This document shows, piece by piece, positions 18,334 to 26,867 of a stretch of 64,000 nucleotides of DNA. Position 1 is the stretch's first letter. The number at the start of each line of letters is the position of its first letter. The notes under the pieces are model-generated. The model saw only the letters and a list, made by a program, of their open reading frames with translations, made no database searches and was not told the origin of the DNA. The position numbers were made by a program, and so were the translations under genes. Source of the DNA: Ruegeria arenilitoris (GTDB lineage Bacteria; Pseudomonadota; Alphaproteobacteria; Rhodobacterales; Rhodobacteraceae); assembly GCF_013030985.1 (NCBI RefSeq), contig NZ_WPYP01000011.1, positions 1-64,000 of the forward strand. The letters are read 5' to 3'.

Positions 18334-18811
18334 TTTGATCCTCCAATTGTTCGAACAGCTCTTCAAACCCGGCCCGTTCGGCCTCACCCAATTTCGGCAG
18401 ATAGGCGCGCGCCTCTTCCAGGTTCGAGCTGGGGTCGCCCACAATCAGCAACATCACCATTCCATGTCGCCCATGCACGCGGCAACGGATGCCGTAGACG
18501 CCTTCCTTGTCGAAGGTCAGATCCATTTCGGGCTGGCCGCGGATCTCGAACGCGCGTGCACCCACCGGGATCATGCGGATGATCGAGGTCACCGTATGCC
18601 GCCCGGTCGAGCCCTTGAAACGGACGGTCGATCCGGCCGGGACCTGCAGCAGCTTCGGCTCGAACCGAAAGGCATGGGCCGGGGTGTCGGCATTCAGGTC
18701 TATGATCTGGTGCACCACGGCAACTTCGGGAATATCCTCGGCCTGTGCGGCGGGGGCAAAGGCCATCACCCCCGCAATGATCGCTGCACTCAGTTTCAGC
18801 GAAATTTTCAT
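18326..18811 (-). CDS. Pseudoazurin-like periplasmic cupredoxin
   Basis: Small blue-copper electron carrier, 161 residues with a Sec signal peptide (residues 1-24, AAQA cleavage). The type-1 copper ligands are visible: His72 in STGRHTVTS and Cys110-x2-His113-x4-Met118 in IRCRVHGRHGM, the pseudoazurin spacing. A C-terminal helical tail of about 35 acidic residues is unusual for plain pseudoazurin. It lies between the HEAT-repeat gene and moeA, overlapping moeA by 8 nt, so it may shuttle electrons to or from the Mo enzyme or the di-haem peroxidases of the same operon. That role is inference. Confidence 0.85.
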   Translation of the reverse strand: MKISLKLSAAIIAGVMAFAPAAQAEDIPEVAVVHQIIDLNADTPAHAFRFEPKLLQVPAGSTVRFKGSTGRHTVTSIIRMIPVGARAFEIRGQPEMDLTFDKEGVYGIRCRVHGRHGMVMLLIVGDPSSNLEEARAYLPKLGEAERAGFEELFEQLEDQNG

Positions 18812-18825
18812 CTGTCCCTCCGGGT

Positions 18826-21027
18826 TCAGGCCACCCGCGAGGGATTCCCCAGCAGATCGGCCAGCGCGCTGATCATCACTGGCCACTGGGCGCGGCGGTC
18901 TTCGTCGCGCAGCCCGGTCAGCAATTCCCGCCCAATTGTCACGACCGCGGGGGCGCTGTCATTGACATAGGTCACGATCCGCTGCTCGGGATTGGCCAGC
19001 AGGAAGGGCACGATGGTCGCCCCGGCCTGATCCGGCGCAGTTTCCGACAGCAGCCGCATCGCCGACTGACGCACCGGGGCCGAGACGTCATCCAGCAGGC
19101 TGCGCGCCACATCCGGGGTGCCATCCCATCTGGTCAGAATGTGCATGGCGTCGATGCGGAACGGGGTATCCCCGGTTTTCACCATCGCCCGCAGCTTGCC
19201 GCGTAGCGCATCCTGCGGTGGCAGATCAGCCTGTTGCAGCAGTTTCAGAGCCTGCAGCGAGAGGGCAGAATCCGTGTGTGACAAGCCCTGGGTGATCAGA
19301 TCGACCAGTTGGCTTTCATCCAGCTCCGCACCGTGACGCGCCACCGCGACGCCCAGCGCAGCAAAAGCCTGCTGCGCGACTTCAGTCTCGGGGTCCTTGG
19401 CGATCTGCGCCAGCATGACCTGCATCCCCGCCACCTCACCCAGCAGACGGATGGCGGACATACGGGTTTCGCGTTCCAGCGCCTCGGCATCGTCATCCAA
19501 TGCAACGCGGCGGCGTTTGGGATGACGGGTCGCCTTGGCCAACAATGCCTGTTCGCGCGGGCTCAGGGGTTGGACTTCGTCCTCCTCGGCCTCCTGCGTC
19601 ATTTCGGCGGCAATGGCGTCATGGCCGAGGATCGCGCCGAGGCTGGAGGTCGGGCCATTCTCGCCGCCCTCGGATACATCCAGACCGGCCGCTTCCAGCG
19701 CGGCGATGTCGGTTTGCGGCGTCTCGATGGGTTCTTCTTCCGAATCGGTCATCGGGGCCAAAGCAAAGGACAGCAGCAATTCGCGACCCTGCTGCTGGTT
19801 CACATGCGGGCGGTCCGCATCGGTGACGATCATTGCCAGAGAAGCCACGGCCTTCAGCCGCACCGACCGGAAAGGCGAACGGCAGGCGCGCTGCAACCAC
19901 TCTGCTGCTTCGCGCAAAGGCGAGGTCGCCAGCGCATCGACAATGGCCCATTGGATGCGCTCGGCCTTGAGATCATCCGCATCGACTGAAAACAGCGCAT
20001 TCAGCCGGTCGGCCACCAGTTCCGGGGCCAGCGCGGCCAGCAAGCCAAGCGCCTGCGCGGACACTTCGGGCTGTTGGCCGGTGGCGAGGAAGTCCAGCAC
20101 CTGCCAGCGCAGATCTTCCTGATCCACGATTGGCTGACTACGGTCCAAACGCTGGATCAACGCCAATTGCACCTTGGCACCAGGGTCGCGCATCATGCGA
20201 TCCAGCAGTTCGGGCTCCGAAAAACCGGACAGGTTCAACGCCGCGATGCGGATATCTTCGACCGCATCGGTCAGGGCCTGATCGACAAGCGCAGCATCTT
20301 TCGGCATCAGCGCCTGATAGGCGATCAGACGCACGGCCCCGTCCTTGTCGGTGACGGCCTTGCGCAGGATGGCTTCGGCCTCGGTCCCGCCAATTGAGGC
20401 CAGCGTGCGCAGGGCGCGGTGGCGCAAGCGGCGGTTGGAGGATAGGGTGAACACGCCCAAAGTCGGCACCGAAGGTTCCCCGATCCGGCCCAGCGCCTCG
20501 CAAGCCACATCCCCCAGTTCCTGCCCGTCTTCATCCATCAAGGCCATGACGATGGGTTCAATCGCCTCAGCGTCGCCCATCTGACCCAGCGCCTTGATCG
20601 CGGCGATCTGGGTATCGAGCCAATCGTCCCATTCGTCCTGATGCAATTCGTCTTCGTCCCAGGTGATCTCGTCCCCGCGTCCGGTCACAAGCGTGCGCAA
20701 ATAGGGCGTGGCATCGTCGGATTTCAGTTCGGCCAAGGCCGTCACACAGGCCAGCTTCACCTCTCCGCAGGGATCGTGGATCAGGTTTTCCAGCAGTTGC
20801 GGCGCGGCCTCGTGCACGCCCAGCGCGCCCAGCGCTTGGGCCGCGTCCTGGCGCACATCTTCATCGTCATCCAACAGCGCCTCGACCAGCGCGGGGCTAT
20901 CACCTGCGCCAATGGCGGTCAGGGCCTGAATGGCGCGCAGGCGGATCACGTCATATTCGGATTTTGCGTATTCGGAAAACAGGCCGGTAGCCTCATCGCG
21001 CAAAGCGGTATCGGAATGCATGTTCAT
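18826..21027 (-). CDS. Large HEAT-repeat protein of the Idr-like cluster
   Basis: A 733-residue, acidic, all-helical protein without signal peptide, built of many HEAT/PBS-lyase-type repeats, for example EYDVIRLRAIQALTAIG, DVRQDAAQALGALG and EVKLACVTALAEL in the first 130 residues, and further repeats to the C-terminus. A charged low-complexity insert (about residues 440-520) splits the array. Such scaffolds bind partner proteins; here, between a molybdoenzyme and its probable electron carrier, an assembly, cofactor-loading or Tat-proofreading role is plausible but unproven. Start ATG 21027 (MNMHSD) has no strong ribosome site; 21021 is an alternative. A 165-nt gap with two hairpins separates it from the large subunit gene. 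Confidence 0.85.
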   Translation of the reverse strand: MNMHSDTALRDEATGLFSEYAKSEYDVIRLRAIQALTAIGAGDSPALVEALLDDDEDVRQDAAQALGALGVHEAAPQLLENLIHDPCGEVKLACVTALAELKSDDATPYLRTLVTGRGDEITWDEDELHQDEWDDWLDTQIAAIKALGQMGDAEAIEPIVMALMDEDGQELGDVACEALGRIGEPSVPTLGVFTLSSNRRLRHRALRTLASIGGTEAEAILRKAVTDKDGAVRLIAYQALMPKDAALVDQALTDAVEDIRIAALNLSGFSEPELLDRMMRDPGAKVQLALIQRLDRSQPIVDQEDLRWQVLDFLATGQQPEVSAQALGLLAALAPELVADRLNALFSVDADDLKAERIQWAIVDALATSPLREAAEWLQRACRSPFRSVRLKAVASLAMIVTDADRPHVNQQQGRELLLSFALAPMTDSEEEPIETPQTDIAALEAAGLDVSEGGENGPTSSLGAILGHDAIAAEMTQEAEEDEVQPLSPREQALLAKATRHPKRRRVALDDDAEALERETRMSAIRLLGEVAGMQVMLAQIAKDPETEVAQQAFAALGVAVARHGAELDESQLVDLITQGLSHTDSALSLQALKLLQQADLPPQDALRGKLRAMVKTGDTPFRIDAMHILTRWDGTPDVARSLLDDVSAPVRQSAMRLLSETAPDQAGATIVPFLLANPEQRIVTYVNDSAPAVVTIGRELLTGLRDEDRRAQWPVMISALADLLGNPSRVA

Positions 21028-21046
21028 ATCAAGCTGCCATGTCTGC

Positions 21047-21178
21047 GGTTGGGAAAGGTTGGGGAAAGTGGAAGACAGGTTTCCCAACCGAAACCTGCCT
21101 TCCAGGTGAACCGGGGGGCCGGTTCAAGGCCCCTTCTGCAGTGGGACCGAACCCGTGGGGCGGCATGGCGTCCGCCCC
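21047..21178 (-). promoter_or_regulatory. Two hairpins in the gap between the Mo-enzyme and HEAT genes
   Basis: GGTTGGGAAA (21047-21056) pairs with TTTCCCAACC (21080-21089), and GGGGCGG (21157-21163) pairs with CCGCCCC (21172-21178). The GC-rich one follows the large-subunit stop by about 15 nt and lacks a T-run, so it looks more like an mRNA-processing or partial-termination site than a full stop. This would lower expression of the downstream genes relative to the enzyme. Confidence 0.45.
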
Positions 21179-21192
21179 CCGGAAAGCTGTCA

Positions 21193-23874
21193 TCAGGCGA
21201 TGTCGCGCGGTGCAAAGGACATCGTGCGGAACGAGGTCTTGTAGGGGCTCGGACCCAGTTTCCGCAGTTTGGCAACGCCCATCTTGTAGTTGTAGTTGCC
21301 GCTGATCCAGTCGACGATCCGACCCTCAAGCGCGTTGGCCGGCTGCTGCATGTGCAGGAAGTCCATGTAAACAACGCTTTTCTTGATGGCGGGCGTGACC
21401 ATGGCCACGGCGGTGATTGCCGCTTTGGTCAGTTCGATATGCCCGTTCTCCATCAGTTTCGAGAACTGGAAGTCATCGCCTTCCACACCCAGCAGCGTAG
21501 TCTTGTTGCCCGGAACCCGTTCCGAATAGACCATCACATAGTCACCGCTTTCGATGCCACGCTCGGCCGCATCGTCGGGGTGAATCTCAACCCAGTTTTC
21601 CGGCCAGCGCTGCACGATATACGGGCGGCGGCGGTCGTCGAAGCCGGACTGCCAACGTTCGTTGATCCGGCCGGATGTGGCCCAAAGCTCGCCTTCTTCC
21701 TTGTTAGGTTTCAGCCATTCCCAATAGTCCGAGAACAGACCCCAGGGCGATTTCTGGATGTTGCACTTGCCGGTCTGGCTGTTGAAATGCGTCAGCTTCT
21801 TGTTGAACACATCCTTACCTGCGGCGCCGGTATCGGGCAGCGTACGGGTCGTGTCGTGCAGACGCTTGGTTTCAATCAGCGTGACCCCATCGGCGTCCAG
21901 CATGACCGGGCATTGCACACCGTCGGTGCCAAACTCACGGACCTTCTGGTGCAGGCCTTTACCTTCCATCTTGGCCAGACGATAGACCGCGTGGAAGTCC
22001 TTGCGCGACCCGCGGGTAAAGCGCACGGCCTCTTCGGCGACCTCGTTCGAATTCTGCCAGTCGAACCCGTCAAAACCCATCCTCTGCGCCAGTTGCGCGA
22101 TGATCCACCAGTCGGGTTTCGCCGCACCGGGGGCATCATAGAACTTCTGATACAGGCGCAGGCGACGTTCGCCATTGGCCCGCAAGAAGTCCTCTTCACC
22201 CCAGGTCGCTGCGGGGAACACGATGTCGGCGTAGCGGTTGCCGATCGGATCCTGCAGATAGATGTCCTGGTTGATCACCACCATACCGCCGCTGTCGGCG
22301 CGGGCCTTCAACGTGTCGATCATCTCTTGCTTGTCGAAAGAGGCGATCTGGTTCGGGTTGCGGACGGTGAGCTCCTCGAACTTGTCGGCCAGTTGCTGCG
22401 ATCCGCACATGGACTGGATCCATGTGGTGCCGATCACATGGGCCATGCGAGTATGACCTGCGATCAGATACCGGTCGGTATCCATGGCGCGGCGACGGCG
22501 ACCCGGCAGTTTCTCGGGCGATTTGTTGCGCGGGTATTTCCCGCCCTTCACACCGCCCCGCTGGTGACCACCGGCCCGGCCAATGACCTGACCCGGACGA
22601 CCGCCACAGCCACAGATGATGCCCAGCGCGGAAATCGCCTGTGTGTTGCCGGTGTTGTTGGACCAGTAGAACCCTTTCTCGATCATGATCGAGGTTTTCG
22701 GGCGCGAGCCGTCTTCCTTGGGTTTGGCAAGCCATTCGGCAGCGGTGTAGATCTTCTGCACATCGATCTCGGCCATGGCCGCAGCAGTTTCGGGCGCGAA
22801 TTCGTCCTGCGACAGCAGCCACTCTTTCCAGTCTTCAAACCCCTTGGTCTGGAACTTGCCCCAGGTCGTGCGCCACTGCCATGGCGTGTTCCTTGTGCCC
22901 TGACCGAAGCCGGATGAGCTTTCCCACTTGTTGTTGACCCATTTCTGAATCCAGTCGCTGTCTTCCCAGCCATTTTCCACGATGACGCGGGCGATGGCGT
23001 TGACGACCAGCAGGTCAGTGCCGGGCAGAACGTCGATATGCAGGCCGCCCATCTTTTCCGCATGGGCCACACCGGCGGACCGGCGCGGGATCAGATAGAT
23101 TTCCTTCTGACCGTTCTGCATCCCTTTCATCATCCACTGGGTATAGAGGATGGTCTTGGTCTCATACGGGTCGGTGCCGCAAACCAGAAGGGTTTCCGCA
23201 TCCCGCCAGTCCTCATACGACGGGCCGAAATTGTCGAAACCCGCATCCCGGAAACCGGGGGTCGAGGTCACGTCGGACGGCGTGTCATGGAAGGTGAAGT
23301 TCGCGGTGTTGATATGGCGCAGCGCGTATTTCGAGATCGCATAGGTGTTCTCGATATACTGATAGCTGAAGGTCTTCACGCCATAGGCATTGGTGCCGTG
23401 TTTGGCGATCACATGATTGCCCACCTCAGCCGCCACATCCAGCGCCAGATCCCACGGGACCGGCATCAAGGTGCCATAGATCCGCATCAGCGGCGTCTTC
23501 AGTCGGTCGCGTGTCGGTGTCTGCGGGTTATAGCATTTCTGCGCGATACACCCGCCCCGCAAGGAACTGTCGCCGTCGGTGTTGACGTATTGCGTGTCCT
23601 TGTCGGGGATGATCACTACATGGTGCGGCTGGCCCTTGTGCAGAACGATATTGTGCTGGTTCGGCGCGACCCAGGCACCCAGCGGTGCAACGGGGAAATC
23701 CTCGCCAAATGCGTTTTCGTCCGCGGAGGGGCCACCGGATTTGGCCGTCACGGGCCAGCGATAGACTTTGTAACCACAGGCCACGATGCAGTAATCGCAG
23801 GCAGTCGAAATGACCTCGGCGCCTTTGGGCGGCAGCGGGACGTTGGTTTCGGGTACGTAATACGGGGTTGCCAT
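21193..23874 (-). CDS. Arsenite-oxidase-family molybdopterin oxidoreductase large subunit, IdrA-like (probable iodate reductase)
   Basis: An 893-residue DMSO-reductase-superfamily enzyme of the AioA/IdrA branch. Cys26-x2-Cys29-x3-Cys33 (CDYCIVACGYKVYRW) plus GDSSLRGG (Ser103/Ser104 where most relatives have a fourth Cys) indicates a [3Fe-4S] cluster, as in AioA. Later blocks AGGHQRGGVKGG, FPAATWGEEDFLRANGERR and the C-terminal NYNYKMGVAKLRKLGPSPYK also fit. No signal peptide: export would be by hitch-hiking with the Tat-exported Rieske subunit encoded 14 nt upstream. Two di-haem peroxidase genes and no arsenic genes accompany it, as known for iodate reductase. The AioA substrate residues are only partly kept: the GGHQ stretch is present, but the SECHATREMG/GE region is replaced (PGFRDAGFDN). 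Substrate is unproven. Confidence 0.85.
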   Translation of the reverse strand: MATPYYVPETNVPLPPKGAEVISTACDYCIVACGYKVYRWPVTAKSGGPSADENAFGEDFPVAPLGAWVAPNQHNIVLHKGQPHHVVIIPDKDTQYVNTDGDSSLRGGCIAQKCYNPQTPTRDRLKTPLMRIYGTLMPVPWDLALDVAAEVGNHVIAKHGTNAYGVKTFSYQYIENTYAISKYALRHINTANFTFHDTPSDVTSTPGFRDAGFDNFGPSYEDWRDAETLLVCGTDPYETKTILYTQWMMKGMQNGQKEIYLIPRRSAGVAHAEKMGGLHIDVLPGTDLLVVNAIARVIVENGWEDSDWIQKWVNNKWESSSGFGQGTRNTPWQWRTTWGKFQTKGFEDWKEWLLSQDEFAPETAAAMAEIDVQKIYTAAEWLAKPKEDGSRPKTSIMIEKGFYWSNNTGNTQAISALGIICGCGGRPGQVIGRAGGHQRGGVKGGKYPRNKSPEKLPGRRRRAMDTDRYLIAGHTRMAHVIGTTWIQSMCGSQQLADKFEELTVRNPNQIASFDKQEMIDTLKARADSGGMVVINQDIYLQDPIGNRYADIVFPAATWGEEDFLRANGERRLRLYQKFYDAPGAAKPDWWIIAQLAQRMGFDGFDWQNSNEVAEEAVRFTRGSRKDFHAVYRLAKMEGKGLHQKVREFGTDGVQCPVMLDADGVTLIETKRLHDTTRTLPDTGAAGKDVFNKKLTHFNSQTGKCNIQKSPWGLFSDYWEWLKPNKEEGELWATSGRINERWQSGFDDRRRPYIVQRWPENWVEIHPDDAAERGIESGDYVMVYSERVPGNKTTLLGVEGDDFQFSKLMENGHIELTKAAITAVAMVTPAIKKSVVYMDFLHMQQPANALEGRIVDWISGNYNYKMGVAKLRKLGPSPYKTSFRTMSFAPRDIA

Positions 23875-23888
23875 GATACCGTTTCCCC

Positions 23889-24458
23889 TTATGCAATCAG
23901 GTTGTCGTAGCGGCCATAGATCAGGCCGAACATGCCAACGGCGTAGATGTCATCACCGTCCAGTTCCAAAAGGACCTGCGGCAGCGACTGGTAGGCCTGC
24001 CCCGAAACGAGGATGCCGTGCCGTGTCACGTCATAGGTGGACAGGTGCAGCGGGCATGGACCCAGCACCTTGTGATCCGCTTTGTAGGTGTCGTAGAGCG
24101 ATCCGCCCTGATGCGTACAGGTCAGGTTGAACGCCACCACATCCTTTTGCGGACCGATGCCGCCGCCGCTTTCCACGCCGGTCTTGACCAGGATCGAGTC
24201 CGAATAGTCGCCCTCATCCGGGTAATAGAACTCGACCGGGACATCCTGCTCCAGCTCGGACAGTTTGCCGATCAGCTTGCGCGGATAGGTGGACACGAGG
24301 GCGGGCACCTGTTCGGCCTGACCGTGGCGGGTGGGCATGGCCACCATCACGGCAAAGGTCGTGGCACCTGAGGCGAACAGGAACTGGCGGCGGTTCACGG
24401 TGCAGGCCTTCTTGGCCTCGCCCGAACAGCTGCATCCGGTTGCGTTATGATCTGTCAT
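23889..24458 (-). CDS. Rieske [2Fe-2S] small subunit, IdrB/AioB-like, Tat-exported
   Basis: A 189-residue Rieske protein with a twin-arginine leader (VNRRQFLFASG, residues 22-31) preceded by an unusual cysteine-bearing start (GCSCSGEAKKAC). Cluster ligands are Cys114/His116 (CTHQGG) and Cys135/His138 (CPLHLS). The cysteines that normally form the Rieske disulfide are Gly and Leu here, so a lowered redox potential is expected. The C-terminus GQAYQSLPQVLLEL...GLIYGR matches the AioB family closely. Partner of the large subunit: electrons would pass between its cluster and a periplasmic carrier. It lies 5 nt after the peroxidase gene and 14 nt before the large subunit gene. Confidence 0.92.
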   Translation of the reverse strand: MTDHNATGCSCSGEAKKACTVNRRQFLFASGATTFAVMVAMPTRHGQAEQVPALVSTYPRKLIGKLSELEQDVPVEFYYPDEGDYSDSILVKTGVESGGGIGPQKDVVAFNLTCTHQGGSLYDTYKADHKVLGPCPLHLSTYDVTRHGILVSGQAYQSLPQVLLELDGDDIYAVGMFGLIYGRYDNLIA

Positions 24459-24463
24459 GACGC

Positions 24464-25651
24464 TTACTCCTCTGTGGCAGCCGCAGGCAGCGGCTGGTAA
24501 TCCGGCAGGTCGGGTTCCTCGATCAGGATTTCCTCGCCGGACAGGGATTTCAGGAAGGCCACCAGATCCGATTTCTCCTGATCATTCAGACCAAGGGGTT
24601 GGATCAGCGGGGATTTGTTATCCGAGAACTCATTCTCACCGCCGCCCTGGTTGTAGAATTCAACCACATCCTCGAGCGTCGCCAACATGCCGTTATGCAT
24701 GTAGGGTTCGGTATAGAGGGTGTAACGCAGGGACGGTGTGCGGAACTTGCCCTTGTCGGCCTTTTCCTTGGTGCGGAAATAGAAGCCGGGGTCGTCCTTG
24801 GTGTGGCGATACATCTCTTCGGTCGAGCCTTTGGCATACAGCTCATACCGGAAGGTAACCTGCGCCAGACCGTCATCCTGCCAACCGTCATAGGCGGGCA
24901 CGCCGGTGTTGTAGTATTTCTCATCCGACAGCAGCGCGCCGTTGTGGCATTCGGAACATTGCGCCTTGCCGGTGAACAGTTCCAGCCCGCGTTTTTGTTC
25001 CTCGGTCAGCGCCGCATCATCTCCGCGCAGATAATTGTCGAAGGGGGTATCGGTCTGAACGATGGTCCGTTCAAACGCAGCGATGGCCCGCCATGCGTTA
25101 CTGACGCGCGGCCACTGATCGCCGAAGACGTCGTTGAAGCGTTCGACGTATTCGGGGACAAAGGCCAGACGGGCCTCCATCATGTCGGCCTCGCCGTTCC
25201 CGGCGACCGCACCGCCTGCGGCGGATTTGGCCTGGCTCTCAAGGCTCTTGGATGAGCCCGCCCAGAACAGTTTGCCGTAATAGGCCGAGTTCACGATGGT
25301 CTGGCTGTTGCGCCAGTGGGTCGTGCCGGGATAGCCGAATGAGATCGGTGCCTCGACATCCCACCCGATATAGGGGTTGTGACAGGCCGAACACGGGGTC
25401 GACGGGTTACCGCCCAGACGCGGATCGAAGAACAGCATCTTGCCCAGTTCGATCTTGGCATCGGTTTGGGGGTTGTCCAGCGGGATGGGCGGTTCGCCCA
25501 GCGCCACCAATGGCGCATCCGGATCGGGATCTGCCCCGCCGACACCGGCCTCAATCTCCATGCTGGTTTCTGCAAAGGCGTGCGAACCGAGGGCGGCAAC
25601 CAGAGCAGCGGTGGCGATTGTACCTGAAAGGTAAGACTTAAGGTCTTTCAT
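24464..25651 (-). CDS. Di-haem cytochrome c peroxidase / MauG-like protein (IdrP-like)
   Basis: A 395-residue periplasmic protein with a Sec signal peptide (residues 1-27, SHAFA) and two haem c sites: Cys87-x2-Cys90-His91 (CSACH) and Cys232-x2-Cys235-His236 (CSECH). Surrounding blocks KMLFFDPRLGG, FRTPSLRYTLYTEPYMHNG and LVAFLKSLSGEE are classic for bacterial di-haem peroxidases. Compared with its upstream paralogue it is longer and has an acidic ending. In iodate reducers two such proteins (IdrP1/IdrP2) are thought to remove H2O2 formed during reduction. The gene is 11 nt after its paralogue and 5 nt before the Rieske gene. Confidence 0.93.
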   Translation of the reverse strand: MKDLKSYLSGTIATAALVAALGSHAFAETSMEIEAGVGGADPDPDAPLVALGEPPIPLDNPQTDAKIELGKMLFFDPRLGGNPSTPCSACHNPYIGWDVEAPISFGYPGTTHWRNSQTIVNSAYYGKLFWAGSSKSLESQAKSAAGGAVAGNGEADMMEARLAFVPEYVERFNDVFGDQWPRVSNAWRAIAAFERTIVQTDTPFDNYLRGDDAALTEEQKRGLELFTGKAQCSECHNGALLSDEKYYNTGVPAYDGWQDDGLAQVTFRYELYAKGSTEEMYRHTKDDPGFYFRTKEKADKGKFRTPSLRYTLYTEPYMHNGMLATLEDVVEFYNQGGGENEFSDNKSPLIQPLGLNDQEKSDLVAFLKSLSGEEILIEEPDLPDYQPLPAAATEE

Positions 25652-25662
25652 GGGTCCACTCC

Positions 25663-26769
25663 TCAGTTTGTCGCGTCTTGCCAGTTCTCGATCGGCGCAT
25701 AGTCCGTATCGATACTCTCGGCGACGAATTCCGGGCCGGTCAGCGGCTCGCCGGACAGGGCCTTGAGGAAGGCCACCAGCTGCGCTTGCTCGGTCTCGGT
25801 GAGGCCAAGCGGCTTGATGCGCGGATCCTTGTTTTCATCGTCGCCGCCACCGGCGTTGTAGAAGGCCACCACATCCTCGAGCGTCGCCAGCGTGCCGTTG
25901 TGCATATACGGCGCGGTGTAGGTCAGCTCGCGCAGCGTGGGGGTCATGAAAGTGCCGAACGTGTCGGCGGTGTGGGTGCGGATATAAGCGCCCGGATCGG
26001 CGCGCAGGTTCATATAATTCGCAACGCCCAGGAATTTCATCATCGCCACAAAGGTGATGTGACGTTCCGGTGTCGCCCAGATATCGGGGTTGTCGCCGAC
26101 GCCAATATTGTGCGGCAGGTCATCGGTGAACCGTCTGCCAGCGTGGCAGGAGTTACAGCCGTTTGCCTGGAACAGCTCATAACCCGCCTTGGCCTCGTCC
26201 GACATCTCGCTGGTATCGAACGGAGCCCCGCGCGAGATCAGCGTTTTCAGATATTCGGGAATCGCGTTGCGGACGCCGCCATTCGAGGGCTCGCCAAATC
26301 CGGCAGCTTCAAACATCTCGACATAGACCGGGTCCTGCTTGATGCGTTCCTGCATCAGACGCATGTCCATGTTCATCGAATAGGTCTCGGTGATGCTTTC
26401 GCGGGTCACGTCATTCAGGTTGGTGCCGATGCGCCCGTCATGGAACCACGCGGCGCGTTTGGCGCTGTTGATCAGCGTTGGCACGTTGCGGAAGTGCAGG
26501 TTGCCCGCATAGGCATCCGACAGGGCCTGCCCGTCGGTGAAGCCGTTCTCCGGCTGGTGGCAGCTGGCGCAGGACAGCTCGGTATCGCCGGAAAGTCTTG
26601 GATCAAAAAACAAACGCTTGCCAAGAGCCGCCTTGGCTGGGTCGAACTCTATGGCTTCTACCGGGCCCGGCTCATCGGCCTGGGCCTGGTGTACCGGTAA
26701 CGCAGCGCAGATCGTCAGCAATGAAACTGTCGACAGCGCCGAGAACCATGTTCTGGCTTTGGTCATCAT
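25663..26769 (-). CDS. Second di-haem cytochrome c peroxidase / MauG-like protein (IdrP-like), first of the structural genes
   Basis: A 368-residue periplasmic protein, signal peptide at residues 1-31 (QAQA) and haem sites Cys67-x2-Cys70-His71 (CASCH) and Cys205-x2-Cys208-His209 (CNSCH). It has the same peroxidase blocks as the neighbour (KRLFFDPRLSGD; PTLRELTYTAPYMHNG; LVAFLKALSGEP). The two are paralogues in tandem rather than a split gene. Start ATG 26769 (a second ATG follows at 26766) lies behind AAAGGGG. It is 98 nt downstream of the kinase stop, the only gap in the operon roomy enough for a promoter upstream of the structural genes. Confidence 0.93.
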   Translation of the reverse strand: MMTKARTWFSALSTVSLLTICAALPVHQAQADEPGPVEAIEFDPAKAALGKRLFFDPRLSGDTELSCASCHQPENGFTDGQALSDAYAGNLHFRNVPTLINSAKRAAWFHDGRIGTNLNDVTRESITETYSMNMDMRLMQERIKQDPVYVEMFEAAGFGEPSNGGVRNAIPEYLKTLISRGAPFDTSEMSDEAKAGYELFQANGCNSCHAGRRFTDDLPHNIGVGDNPDIWATPERHITFVAMMKFLGVANYMNLRADPGAYIRTHTADTFGTFMTPTLRELTYTAPYMHNGTLATLEDVVAFYNAGGGDDENKDPRIKPLGLTETEQAQLVAFLKALSGEPLTGPEFVAESIDTDYAPIENWQDATN

Positions 26770-26867
26770 CTGAAAGCCCCTTTATCGCTATTCCGACCAC
26801 ACGGGTTGACCGAGGACCGGCTGAGCAAACCTTAAAGGGCAGATGTTTCGTGGTGATTTGATCCAGG

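Noticed and set aside
20641-22917. 758-codon open frame opposite the Mo subunit and HEAT genes
   Set aside because: Spans two real genes on the other strand and has arginine/histidine-rich non-protein-like composition.
21193-24458. Straight annotation as arsenite oxidase AioBA
   Set aside because: No ars, aioXSR or aioC-like genes nearby, two di-haem peroxidases are present, and the arsenite-site residues do not match. AioA/AioB family membership is kept, the substrate call is not.
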